Assembly (NCBI GenBank): GCA_947034885.2 | Contig: OX344755.2 | Location: forward strand, 24,063,052-24,127,051 | Direction of reading: 5' to 3' | Length of the DNA stretch: 64,000 nt | Source of the DNA: Thuidium tamariscinum | Taxonomy: Eukaryota > Streptophyta > Bryopsida > Hypnales > Thuidiaceae | In this document: piece by piece, positions 48,699-60,162 of the stretch | Layout: the number at the start of each line of letters is the position of its first letter | Numbering within the stretch: position 1 is the first letter of the stretch | The notes under the pieces: model-generated | Database searches by the model: none | Seen by the model: the letters and a program-made list of their open reading frames with translations, nothing else | What the model was told of the DNA's origin: nothing | Program-made: the position numbers and the translations under genes

Positions 48699-51600
48699 CC
48701 TTGACGGTGGTGACGAGTGATTGCAACGGAGCTGTCGAAACAGTTTGGACGTGCAGATCTATTCAATTAATATGAGCGATGACAAGTACTGATCAGCGCA
48801 ACGTCTCTAAGTGTTTGCCACGTGTCAGAATGCGTTGTGGCGTTCTTTTTTTAGAGATTGTTGTAGACCTGGTACATCTGTTTATGATCGACAAGTAAGG
48901 TTTTCAAAATTGTCAGGGTATTGTTTTGGCTTCATTTTGCTCTGCAACTTTCAGTGTGCGAGTACATGTTGCATGCTACTAGTCGGCAGTGCTGGTCGAA
49001 TTGGAGAAATTGCTGTCACGGTCTACGAAATGTCGGGATGTCCTAAGTGGGAATTAAAAAAAAACGTTTGAAAAAGGAAATTTCTCCACAAATTCTTAAG
49101 GAATGTTAGGAGGACTGCTGCTCATGTTTTAGCAAGAGGAGAGACATGCCTTATTATTCACTTGAATTGTAGAAATTCCGAATTAATTGAGGTAATTCGA
49201 AAACACAGAGGATCTGTTAATGAGTTCTCACTTTCTCCACAAATGAGCTGCAACCTCCATGTGTTGGAAATGTAACTTGGAAGTGGAACATGTATTGTTT
49301 TGTTGCTTGCAATGAATCCTCGAGAATTCTTTGTCATTAGTGAACACTGATAATGAGGAGGGACTTCTAGAATTCAGGAGGTGTCCTTCAAAAAATTGAC
49401 CATCCTCAGTGGTAGTAACACAGGAATTACGCTTGAACCACAGAAAGTAAGTCGCAGACTTCATTAAGCAATATGAAAAACCGTCATCATGTGGGACATG
49501 CAGTGACGTGTCTTACTAAGAATATACGTAGGTTCGCTTCTATATATGTGACAGGGAAGTAGTTACTTATATAATTGTTAGTGACATTGTGAAGCAAGAA
49601 GAAAGTGAACCCAAGAATGAAGCGGTGAGCATGACAATCCTAAGTAAGAACTGCGAAGAGGGTACCATTTTCAGGAAAGGGACACAACTTCAATTCAAAT
49701 TCCTTATTGCGTCATTTTGCAAACAGATATAGAGCCATCTATGTTAGTGGTGTGTAGTCATGTCTTCAAATTTGGGGCAGATCACCTCATGGTCTCATGG
49801 ACGGAAACATTTAAAGTTTACAAGAAACTACTCTCCTAGAATGAGAAGTAAGGAAAACATCCCCAGGTTTGATGTGAACGGGCGAACGTGCAGTTCCAAA
49901 TTACTGTGGAAGTGAACCTGGATTATGGAAAATTCCTTTGTCATGACTGATGACTGATGAAGTGATGAGGATTTTTTAGAGAAGCTATTGCTACGGTGGT
50001 CTGCATAAGACTGTCATGATGTACTCTTAACAAAGTGTAGAAGTGAACCTCAAGTGTACTTAAAGTTGGTCATGAGAAGAGATGAGTGAATAATTTCTGG
50101 AACTCTGCTTCAAATGAAGTACACCTGCTTGTATGAAGGGCTCTTAAAGAATGACAATTTTTAGAAATGAAGAGAATAATGTGTCATTCAGTATGTATTG
50201 ATTTAGTAGAGAAAGAAGATATGAAGTACAAATAGAGAATGAATTTAGAAGACTTCAGAACGCAATGAAGTTCACTGAGAACGAAATAGTGAAGTTGAAG
50301 TGAATAATTACTTTCAGTTCCTCCTCGAATGTTTAAGAGTGAGCCATGAACAACATGGCGGCACCCCAAAACCAATTTGTTCATGGATGTTTTCCCAGCG
50401 AAGGCGACCTACTGTTTTCCTCTCCTTCTGCAATTTCGGACTGAAATTGCATGCCATATGTCCCAAAAGTAGTATGAAAGGAAGTAGGAGTAAATGAATG
50501 AAGAAGCATTTGTCTGTGTCAACCGAGTTAGAGGACTTCAGATATTGGCATACCATGTAGCGTACTAAGTGCCTTGCAGAAGTCATAGAAACCACAATTC
50601 ATGTCATGGACGAATAGAAGTCTGGGAAGTCCCCATCTTTTGGGGCTTTGCAGCTTCGAAAACCGTTTTTGGTGTCTTGCATTATAGTAGATGATGTCTA
50701 CAGAACCTTCTTTTATCAGTTGTAGGTGGTAGTAATTTACCAACTATAATATGTGGATAAACTTGAAGTACAATTCTTTAGGAATTCAATTTTGTGGCGA
50801 CAGTAGTTATGTGCATTTGAAGTGCTGGAATGCCGGTGGTTCAAAACTGAATATGAATTATAACAATTGATGTGTTTAGAATCCAGAGGATTTATTTTCA
50901 CAGAGACCTGCAGTTCATGTGAACAAAAGGTTAAGCTCTGAAGTCAATAGAATAGCCGTGGTCTACTATCATAGTGAATACAGACTAGAAGTAGTGAATG
51001 AGAAACAAAAATGTCAAAGTCTGCGTTCCAGGTATTTAATTTCTATTGTACATGTCTGTATACTTGAGTATAGATAGACGAGGATGCACATTGTGTATCC
51101 CATGGCATTGTATGAGTTTATTTGCATTCCCCAAAGAAGTCTGTGTACTGCCAATGTCATCCTGTGAATATTGTTGTACACAATATGATGAACTAACTCA
51201 TGAATACTGTTAGCAGAAGGAAGTTGTCTTGAAAATGAGTAATGTAGAAGAGTATGCTTCCATCCGCAGCATATATATGTTGCGGTTTTTGACATTGCAG
51301 TACATGGTATGATATTCAGAAGGGGGAGTTAGTCGAAATGATGCGTGATTGCTAGCTAGTGCTTGTTGAGGGAGACAGTGTCATTAGAGTAAATCAGTAT
51401 TAGAACCGACTGAATCATGTTACAAACTGTGTTGTAACCGACAGAACCAAATCAAGTGAACTTGGTTGAAAACCGCGTTTACAATATTGAATTCTGCAGT
51501 GCACTACGTTTCTGCGTTCGATTTCTGTAGAATTCTGCGTTGCAGTGTTTCTTCAGTTTGGACTCTTCAAAATTCAAAGGCAAAAATGCAGTCCCCTGCA

Positions 51601-52092
51601 GAATTTTGCATTGTGAACGTGTTTTACCAAAAAGTTCTCCTGATATGGTTCTGTCAATTTCAATATAGTTTCTAACATGGTTTACAGGGTTCCTACATAG
51701 TTTTCTTCTACTGTGTGGCATTCACGTGCACGTGCAATGATTGCTTCGTTTCTGGGAAGTGGAAGTGCCATGCATCTTCTCGTGTGATCAACATGAGACA
51801 GCATGTTCACAACGTTGTTCCTAATGCTCATTGGAACGTACTTATAATGTTGATTGTAAAGCTTCTTCTTACTAAAGGAAATATATAGTACAGCGCATGT
51901 GCGTTCGTTTGAACAACATGAATTACAATTCTTTGTTGAGTCGAACGTTGAATGGATGTCGAAGACACACATTTGAGAAAGTGATAACGTTCTCTCTGGA
52001 AGCGCGGTACTGACTCAGTTGAACAAGGTCATAGCTGCGCTTACGTTTTCAATGCTCGTGGTATTCCTGTGGATTAGAAAGCGCTCATTTTT
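48699..52092. other. divergent intergenic region between the TNPA-like and TNP2 genes
   Basis: No gene seen. AAGTGAACTT/GTAGAAGTG words are common. A long-TIR repeat lies at 51395-51713. The region should contain two divergent promoters, but I cannot place a convincing TATA box. Confidence 0.4.
51395..51713. mobile_element. long-TIR MITE-like element, copy 2
   Basis: The left arm (CAGTATTAGAACCGACTG) and the inverted right arm (CAGTAGAAGAAAACTATG) are alignable for more than 100 bp, sharing CATGTTA, GACAGAACC and AATTCTGCAG. Same family as 33688-34050. No clear target duplication. Confidence 0.6.
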
Positions 52093-52563
52093 ATGGATGA
52101 AGAGAAAACCAACAAACCGAGCAGAACTTGTGAAGTGGTGGGGAAATGGACAAGGATTTCACGGGCAGTTTCAGATGATGAGGAGTGCCTGCTCGTGAAA
52201 AACGTCCAACGCGCAGGCAATATCCGCCAATCCGAAGAGTTGAAAATGTTGCCACTACAGTTGCAAAGTCAGTCACCTCCACGGGAAAGAGGAATTCGTA
52301 AGCGGAAAGTGAGTGACCCATTGACAGTGGAACAGCATTTGCCTAAAATGAGGGCTCACTATGAGCAGGCTACGCTTCCCACGCAAGCAGAGGACAATTC
52401 TGACAAGGATTCTTGTAATGAACTGAAGAACGATCGTAGTATACTTACATCTAAAAAGAGTACAATATCTTATGAAGACTTTCTGAATGTAGTGTACGCT
52501 CGGAAGACTACGAAGATGGAAGAGAGAGAGGGAGATAGAACTGGTGATGGTCATGACGGTTGA
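52093..52563 (+). CDS. hypothetical charged protein, 156 residues
   Basis: The ORF starts ATGGATGAAGAG and is rich in K, E, R and S, with a basic RGIRKRKVSD patch and no domain I recognise. It lies about 800 bp upstream of the TNP2 start on the same strand, so it may be a separate small gene of CACTA-2 or a 5' exon region of TNP2. A donor-like GTAAGC at 52297 would allow splicing. Confidence 0.4.
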   Translation: MDEEKTNKPSRTCEVVGKWTRISRAVSDDEECLLVKNVQRAGNIRQSEELKMLPLQLQSQSPPRERGIRKRKVSDPLTVEQHLPKMRAHYEQATLPTQAEDNSDKDSCNELKNDRSILTSKKSTISYEDFLNVVYARKTTKMEEREGDRTGDGHDG

Positions 52564-53356
52564 CTTGCACTTCCGCACTGTTTCAGTGAATGTGCTTTAG
52601 TGATTGCAGGGCACATGCAGGGAATGTGGATGTCGGTGACGATGTGCAAGCATGTTGTTTCATAGTGTATATAGAAGTAGTAGTTTGCACCATGTGAATG
52701 CAAAGCGTGTTCAAAGCACATTTGTAGTCGTGTGACTGTAAAAAAATGTAGGAAGTCTTAGAGGTGCGAAGTTGTAGTCGTATGTACATACTGCAGAACT
52801 GTTTGGAATAGAACAAGTGCCTCTCTTTCTGTTAAAATGTACCGAACTCTGTTCACGGGAGTCAAGGTAGGTGTACAATGTTTTCTTATTGAATGGTATG
52901 TTTGTTACATAGCAAATGCATCCTCTACATGTTACATGCGTGAAGTGTACGATTACATATTTGTATTCAGGAGTTTGTACTTACCATTTGGGATGGAGTG
53001 CATGTTGGAATGTGGAGTTGCAGGTGCTTCAAGTTCATTCTTTGGTACACGCATGTGAACATTGAACTTATTGGTTGACATATGTGTCTGTATTGTACAG
53101 GGGCATATGTATGAATCATTTGTAGTTGGGGAACACATAGAAGGTATCTGAGGAGATAATGAGATTCTGAATACGTGGAAGTGTAATTGTCCGAGGCATG
53201 ACTGGAAATTGAATGTGAAGAAGGTCTTCAAGTTATTGTCAACTGCAAGTGTACAAGAAAAGTATACATCATTATCTAATACTTCGGAGTAGGTACGGTG
53301 TAAGTCTACTGAATCCCTTAGAAGAAACGGTATAGGGTTGTGAAACTGCAAGTACA

Positions 53357-56300
53357 ATGTCATCAAGAGAGGGCTTACATATTCCAGTGGAAGAATTAAT
53401 ATTGGAGACAGAGATGAGGATTGCAAAAGAGCAACGTACGACTTCATATCGGTGCCCTTGTACGAAATGCCATGGTGGCCACCGGTACAACTTGAAAGTG
53501 ATACGACAGCACTTGTTACAGAACAAACATGATCCTTATCTGATGCGGTCGATGTTAGGCGGTGACTCTGAAGGGGGTTATCCAAAAGAAGGCATGTGGG
53601 TGAACTCAATGGGGGAGAAGTTGCCAACACCGAATGTTTTTGATGATGAGCCCATGCGGACGAATTATGCAGAGAATATGGACCCATACCATGATATCCA
53701 ACGTCAATTGTTCGATGCATTTGATGCAGGGGATAATTTACGAGAAAACACTCCACATGTTGAAGAACAGGATTGTGATTTGGAAAGCCCTGCAGATCCG
53801 GTGGACTGTTTAGAGGATTTGTATGAAGAAGCAACGCACCCTGTTTACGGGGGGGTGAATGTGAGTGTTATATCTGCCACTATTGTTCTCATAAACATGG
53901 CCGTAATACATGGTGTCAGCAATGCTTATGTTGATGAATTGATGAAGTATTTGTCGACGGTATTATTGCCAACTCAGAACGTGCTCCCTGGAAGTCACTA
54001 TGAAGCAAAGAAATTGATAAGGAAATTGGGCATGAATTACAACATAATTCATGCCTGCCCTGACGGATGCATCTTGTATCGTGGTGATAATGAGAATTTG
54101 AAAGAGTGTCCAGAGTGTGGGAAGTCCAGATTTATAAGGGGTTCTGAAGTCATTCCAGCAAGAGTAATTCGCCACTTCCCTCTTATTCCCAGGTTACAAC
54201 GCATGTTTCGGTCTCCAGCTATTGCAGAGATGTTACGTTACCATTATGATCACCCAAATACAGATGAAGGTGTCATGAAGTCGGTAGCTGACAGTCTAGC
54301 GTGGAAGCACGTGGACACGGAGGTTGATCCATCATTTAAGGATGAGATCAGGAATTTGCGGTTTGGCCTATCTCTGGATGGTGTCAATCCATTTGCACAC
54401 AATAGTACTAGTCACTCTACGTGGCCTGTGTTGTTGCTTATATACAATTTACCTCCTTACTTGGTGACTAAGAACTTCTTCATGCAGTTGAGCATCCTTA
54501 TATCAGGGAAAATGTCACCAACCAACGAAAACATTGATGTTTTCATTCGACCACTAATTGAAGAGTTACAAGAAATATGGACAGGAGTGAGTGCGCAGGA
54601 TTTTTCCAAGCCAGCAACATCACGACGTTTTACATTAAGAGGGATACTGATGTGGACTATATTAGACTATCCTGGTTATGGTCTCATTTCGGGTTTGTGC
54701 ATACATGGGTATAAAGGTTGTACAGTGTGTGGGCCAGCAACCGATGCAAGGTCAGCTAAATCAGGGAACAAAATGGATGCTCAGAATAAAGCAAAAGGAA
54801 GGAAAATTGTATATGGTGGAAGTCGAAGGTGGACTGAAGTGAACCATCCCTATTGAAGAAGTGCTGATTTTGATGGGAAGATAGAGAGCAGAGCAACTCC
54901 AACGAGGATGTCTGCAGAGCAAACACGACTATTTGGTAAGGAGCGTGAAGCGTATGTATTCACTGGAGGTAGGAAAGGAGCCGAAAATGACCCAGTGCAC
55001 AACCATGGAGTGAAGCGTAGAAGTGCATTATATGACCTGCCATATTGGACGGTGAGCATGTATTTCTCAATAATGAAGTGCAAGCAACAAACGTGTTGTA
55101 GTTTATGAATTTCACGTCTTTAAATACGCTAAGAAGAGAATAATTATGTTGTTCTAGAAGTATGCTTCAGGAACTCTAGAGCATGAGCATGCACATGCAG
55201 TTCTAAGAAAATCTTGAATGCTAGCGTCACGGTCATTCAAGAGAGTCCTGAGCGAAGAACTAATGTACTGTAAGACTTCTGCAATAGTACCCAGAGAATA
55301 CAACAGCTACTTCAATGGACCATGTAAGAGAAGATGGCAGTACACTTTCTGCTGAAGAAGGGAACATGTATCAAACGAATGTCAATTATAAAATGCACGT
55401 AGAACAGAGCATGGCAGATTCTGTTGTCGTCATCTCTGTTTGAAACGTATATGGCTACTTCAACGTCATTGACAGCAGAAGAAGTGAGTTTCCTATTACC
55501 GAAGAGGATGGAATTCTTTACAGAACATGCACAGTGTAGGTAGCTTGACTTAAAAAATACGCCTGAATATTTGGTTAATTAGAGATGATGAACAAGCGTC
55601 AATCAATGCATGGGGCACTCGAATTACGTACACCTAGAACTTTTCAATGAAGGGAATTCCTGAACAGAAGAAGAGAAACTCCAATGTGGAAATGGTTGTC
55701 AGTAGACGGGATAGCTGTATGGATTGTGAGCAACGAAACACATAATGAAGAAGCGCTCCGGTGGATAGGTCATGGACGGAGAGAGAGAGGACCCTATGCA
55801 TCCATTAGCAAGAAGACAAAGAAGGAAGACGAAAGAGAACCAGAAATAAGAAGAAGAGAACAGCATTGTACTGCATTGGAAATGTGTTCGACTGAACAGA
55901 AACAATCAGAAGTCTTTTTGTTGATGTCTTCCTTTGTAATGTAGAAATGATCATTCTGAAGCATAATACTGCGTTGTACTTATTGAAGATTGAGCTCAAA
56001 CTTAGAAACGGACAGTTTCGCAAGGTAGAGGGACAGCACAACAGAGTCCACTGCAAACTCCTTTGTTGAGTACAGCGCAGTCTTCCTAAAGGTGAACGCT
56101 GTTTTGAATACTTCAGCACAGACTTTGGCAAAAGTACACCATTTTCCCTGTACTGAATTGTGTTTGTATGTGCACAGAAACTCCTAATTCGACATTTGCT
56201 GGATCCTATGCATTGTGAAAAGAATGTTTGTGAGAATATCACGAAGACAGTATTGGGAGGAAAGGATTCCATTGGTAGTCGCCAAGATATGGAGGCTATG

Positions 56301-58537
56301 AGAGTTCGACAGCATTTGTGGGTCCAACCAAGTGAGACCAGCAATATAGACTTCCACCTACCCGAAGCTCCATATATATTGAACTCCACTGAGAAGACTA
56401 CAATCATGGAAATTCTGAAGGGTTTGAGAACTCCATCGAATTATGTTGGCGCTATCCATAAGTGTTTGGAGGAGGGAAAACTACGGTATTTGAAGTCACA
56501 TGATTTTCATGTGCTAATGCAGCAGGTGTGTGTTCTGACATGAAGGTCTGCCTTTGTGATATGGAAGGAGTTGGATTAAGTTTTTCTAAGCATGTCTTAA
56601 TAGAAAATGCATGTATAGTAGCAGAGGATGCAAGAGATTTTATGAGAATCTGAGAGACGGAAAAATGGAGTGATGTTCTCTAGCATCAAGTAGAAAACGT
56701 GAAGCATTTATAATGTCTGTTTACATGAAGAGAAATGGAAGTTTACGTTGATGCAAATGAAGCTGATTATATTTCATAATGCAGGTTCTTCCGTTGGCAT
56801 TGCGAAATGTCCTCAGCGAAGATGCTCGAAAAGCCGTCATGAAGGTTAGTCGTGTTTTCCAAAGACTATGCGCTCGAGAAATAAAAATAGCTGACAGAGA
56901 TGCTGATTTGATAGACGCTGCCGATGCCCTGTGCATGTTGGAAAAAGAATTTCCACCCACTTTCATGGACATCATGTCGCACTTGATGATCCATTTAGTG
57001 GAAGAACTGTACATTTGTGGACCTGTTCATTGCCGTTGGATGTACCCAATCGAAAGGTATATGAAGACTTTGAAAGAGTATGTACGAACATATGCCCGCC
57101 CGGAAGCAAGCATGGCTGAGGGGTATGCTATGTCAGAAACACTTGGGTATTGCACAGAGTATTTGCAACGTTTTCAGGGAACGAGTAGACGAGTTTGGGA
57201 TGACAAGGAAGAACAACGAATGAACGACGAAGTTGTTCAAGGAAGTAGTTGGGACCGACAAATGTCTGATGAATTCATTGAGTGGGCACATGAGTTTGTG
57301 CTGTCAAACTCTGTGGACTTTGAAGATTGGAGACAGTAAGTTACTTACTGTTTCTCATTGTGTTCAATGGAGACACAAATGCAGTTTGAACAGAATTATA
57401 GTACTTTACAGAATGCAGTCATGCATTACAGTATGTGCTTCCTCTGTCTTGCAGTACATGCAATAAGTTCAGTAATTATTGTAGAAGAGCAGCTGCGTTC
57501 CGTTGAGTGACATTGAATATTTGCAATCCAGAAGAGTTTTAGGAAAAAAATTCACTTGCATAAGGAGGCCGGTCACGTCCATTCTGTATGAACAATGCCA
57601 ACTTCACAGCAGAAGTCATAGAAAGAACAGAATGTGCTCATTCGGAAGAGGAATGGAATGACATGTTTTACGTTGTCATTGACGCGCACTTTCCAATGTT
57701 CACTGAACCTATGTTTTGTTGGCTAGGCAATACAATGATGCAGTGCATGACAGGGTTGCAGCTCGACATGATTATAAGAAGGAATGTATGATTCGAGGTG
57801 GTCGGCACTCAGTAGTGCAATACCCACAGGAATTAGTGTCTTTACCAAAATTTGCAGTTTGGCTACGTTTGGAAGTGCAGAAGGCAGCCATTGGACCAAA
57901 CAAGCCTTCTAATGATGTTATGGAGGCGTCTAAGCTTCCGGAAAAAGTGGCGACATCCTATAGAGCTATGTATGCTCATGGAATGCATCTACGGGTAGTC
58001 AGTGCAGAGCAAGATAAACTGACTTGTGATAGTGGCATAGCAGTCTCCATGATGCGTTTGAAGAGAAAGAGGTCTGTGAGTGATGGAGGCTTGTGGGAAA
58101 GCGCAGAGTATGTAGGGTGTATTCATGAAATTCTGGAACTGAACTACCGTAGCCATTGTTGTGTGGTTCTCGTTTGCTCATGGGTGGAAGCAAAAATAGG
58201 TGTAGTAAATGCGAAGGTACTTCGCGACAAGTATGGTTTTGTTGTGGCCAACTTCTCTAGTCCATTGCCTTTGGGTTCAGAGTCCTTTGCATTTCCAAGA
58301 CAATGCCAACAAGTGTTCTTTTCGAATGATGTTGAAAGGAAAAAAAGTAATGGAGGAGACTGGAAAGTTGTTTGTGGAACAGAAGTAAGGGGGCGACGAG
58401 GAGATATCCAAATGGAGAGGCCCGTCATAAGCTTTCTAGCAAGAGGAAGAGATGATCGAAGACTTCCAAGGGCTTCGAATGTACTCTTCACAACACCAAC
58501 GACGAGGTACTGCAAATTCAAGCATAAGTTGTTGTAA
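53357..58537 (+). CDS. TNP2-like CACTA transposase
   Basis: Four exons join in phase: 53357-55051, 56178-56525, 56785-57335 and 57727-58537, about 1130 residues. Order of domains: a transposase-associated zinc block (CPCTKC, residues about 32-60); a CPDGCILYRG...CPECGKSRF zinc ribbon; the Transposase_21 core (PF02992) with SLDGVNPF, PPYLVTKNFFM and LRGILMWTILDYPGYG; LYDLPYW at the end of exon 1; DPMHCEKNVCENI in exon 2; DUF4218 in exon 3 (HLMIHLVEELYICGP, RWMYPIERYMKTLKEYVR); and DUF4216 in exon 4 (FPRQCQQVFF). This is the cut-and-paste transposase of the element. An in-frame TGA at 54854-54856 sits in HPY-RSADFDGK where CGA (Arg) is expected, so this copy is probably inactive unless read through. 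The first intron is 1.1 kb. Confidence 0.88.
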
Positions 58538-60162
58538 ATTAGTTTAGACAAATTAAATTCATGATGTAGTTCGTGGAAATCACATTGGTGAACAATTAGA
58601 ATGTTGGAGTCCCATGTTTCAAGGAACAAGCTATGACCTCAATATTTGTGAAGGTGCAATGCGCCTAAGAAAAGGACAACCCTGCAGGTATTTGAAGTGC
58701 ATTGGCAGTGGACATCGTTGTTGGAGCGCAAGTGAAAGCATTTGCAAGAAGAGAGCTCTAGTTGCATGACATGGCAGAAGTGAGTATATGTTTATGACGT
58801 CGCACGTGGTACGCGTTACAGGCTTACAGCGTGCAGCAAAGGAAGAATTCACTTCCATATATTATCTTCGTGCATTGCATGAGTACAAGTGTTGAGTCCA
58901 GCACAGATGGAGTTGCGAATTCGGTAAATGTTGCCACAATTTTGTTTGTTCATATATGGAGAATGTTAATTAATTCCTAAAGTATATGTTTTTCAATGTC
59001 GTTCTTGACATTCATGGAACATAGGATTCATGACAAGTGAGTTGTAAATATGAAGCCTTTCTGACTGAGGTGAAGTCAACAATATGCATAGAATGAGCGC
59101 AAGCATGTTGGGATCATTGTAAGCGACACTCCAACAAATGTTCTATATAGATAACGTGTTTCAGTACTGTTTGCAAGGATGAAGTGGGTTCTGTCAAGCA
59201 TTCATGAGCATAGGATTTTCCTCATTTTCCCGATTTCGTTCTAGAATGAAATTTCTGGAACGACAATATATGAATGCAGTCACGAAGGCCATGCAAGGAG
59301 GTTCATTTTGATTGCACTGTGGGGTCAAGGTAACCAATCTTCTAATTCCCAACGTACATGCCATGAAGAAGTGAGATTATAGTTGTTGTACTTGAAGATG
59401 AAGAATTTATTTGAAATACAAGCTTAGTTAATGCATTGAATGTACTAGCTTCTTCTGCATTTCTTAGAATTCATTGCTCTTGAATTAGCTTCTACAAAGA
59501 ATCTAGAGTGCTTCAAATTTCCTAAACTGAAACTTCAGACATTACATTTCTTTTAACGTGTGTCAATTGGAGAATGTACATTACACGAAAATGTTATTGT
59601 TCTGGGCTTCATTACATTCTCAAATGCAATCTCAAATGAAATTTACCACCCAAGAATCTATCGTTGCAAACGAGTACTTTAAAATATTCTTGGATCAAGG
59701 CAAACAGAATTGTCTATAAACAATTACTAATTTGTGAATCAAGTCTACAAACAGAAACAAAGGTGTCGTGCAGTAGTCATGCCTAGCCTAATGCCACCCA
59801 CTAGCACCAAGTCCTGATTGAAGAATGAATGTGACAGAATTTCAGACATCTTCATCCCTTGCAAACGTGCATGAACAGTCATTACATCCTAAACCACGTT
59901 AGCTGTCACAATGCATTCTCATTACATGTAGCACAGTTCTCCATTTATGTTTCCATGAACATAGACCATGTTTCACTCAACACAAGTGGGAAGTGCAGAG
60001 AACGCAATGTCATATGCTTGTTGCCAACTAACACACAATGTTCATTCCAACGTCCAAGTCAACAACAAAGCACTGCTCATCCCTTACAACCTTGTACAAG
60101 TGGTCATTTAACACAAATAAACGTAACTTGAACATGGATTGGAACACGCTTTTCTTCTAGTG
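58538..60162. repeat. CACTA-2 right subterminal region
   Basis: Scattered GAACAT, AACGTG and CATGTTC words lead up to the terminus CTTTTCTTCTAGTG at 60149-60162. No gene seen. Confidence 0.45.

Larger units (their letters stand above)
14170..60162. mobile_element. CACTA-2, very large En/Spm-type DNA transposon
   Basis: The left end reads CACTGGAAGAAAAAC; the right end, on the minus strand, reads CACTAGAAGAAAAGC, 13 of 15 bases identical. AAA lies immediately outside both ends (14167-14169 and 60163-60165), fitting the 3-bp CACTA target duplication. GAACATGT/GAACGTGT words recur in the left subterminal region. The span is 45,993 bp, of which 17,003 bp are the inserted hAT element, leaving about 29 kb, which is large for this superfamily. 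It contains a minus-strand TNPA-like gene, a plus-strand TNP2 transposase gene, two copies of a long-TIR repeat and traces of a further minus-strand gene. AAA alone is weak evidence in AT-rich DNA; the matching termini and the transposase between them carry the case. Confidence 0.75.
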
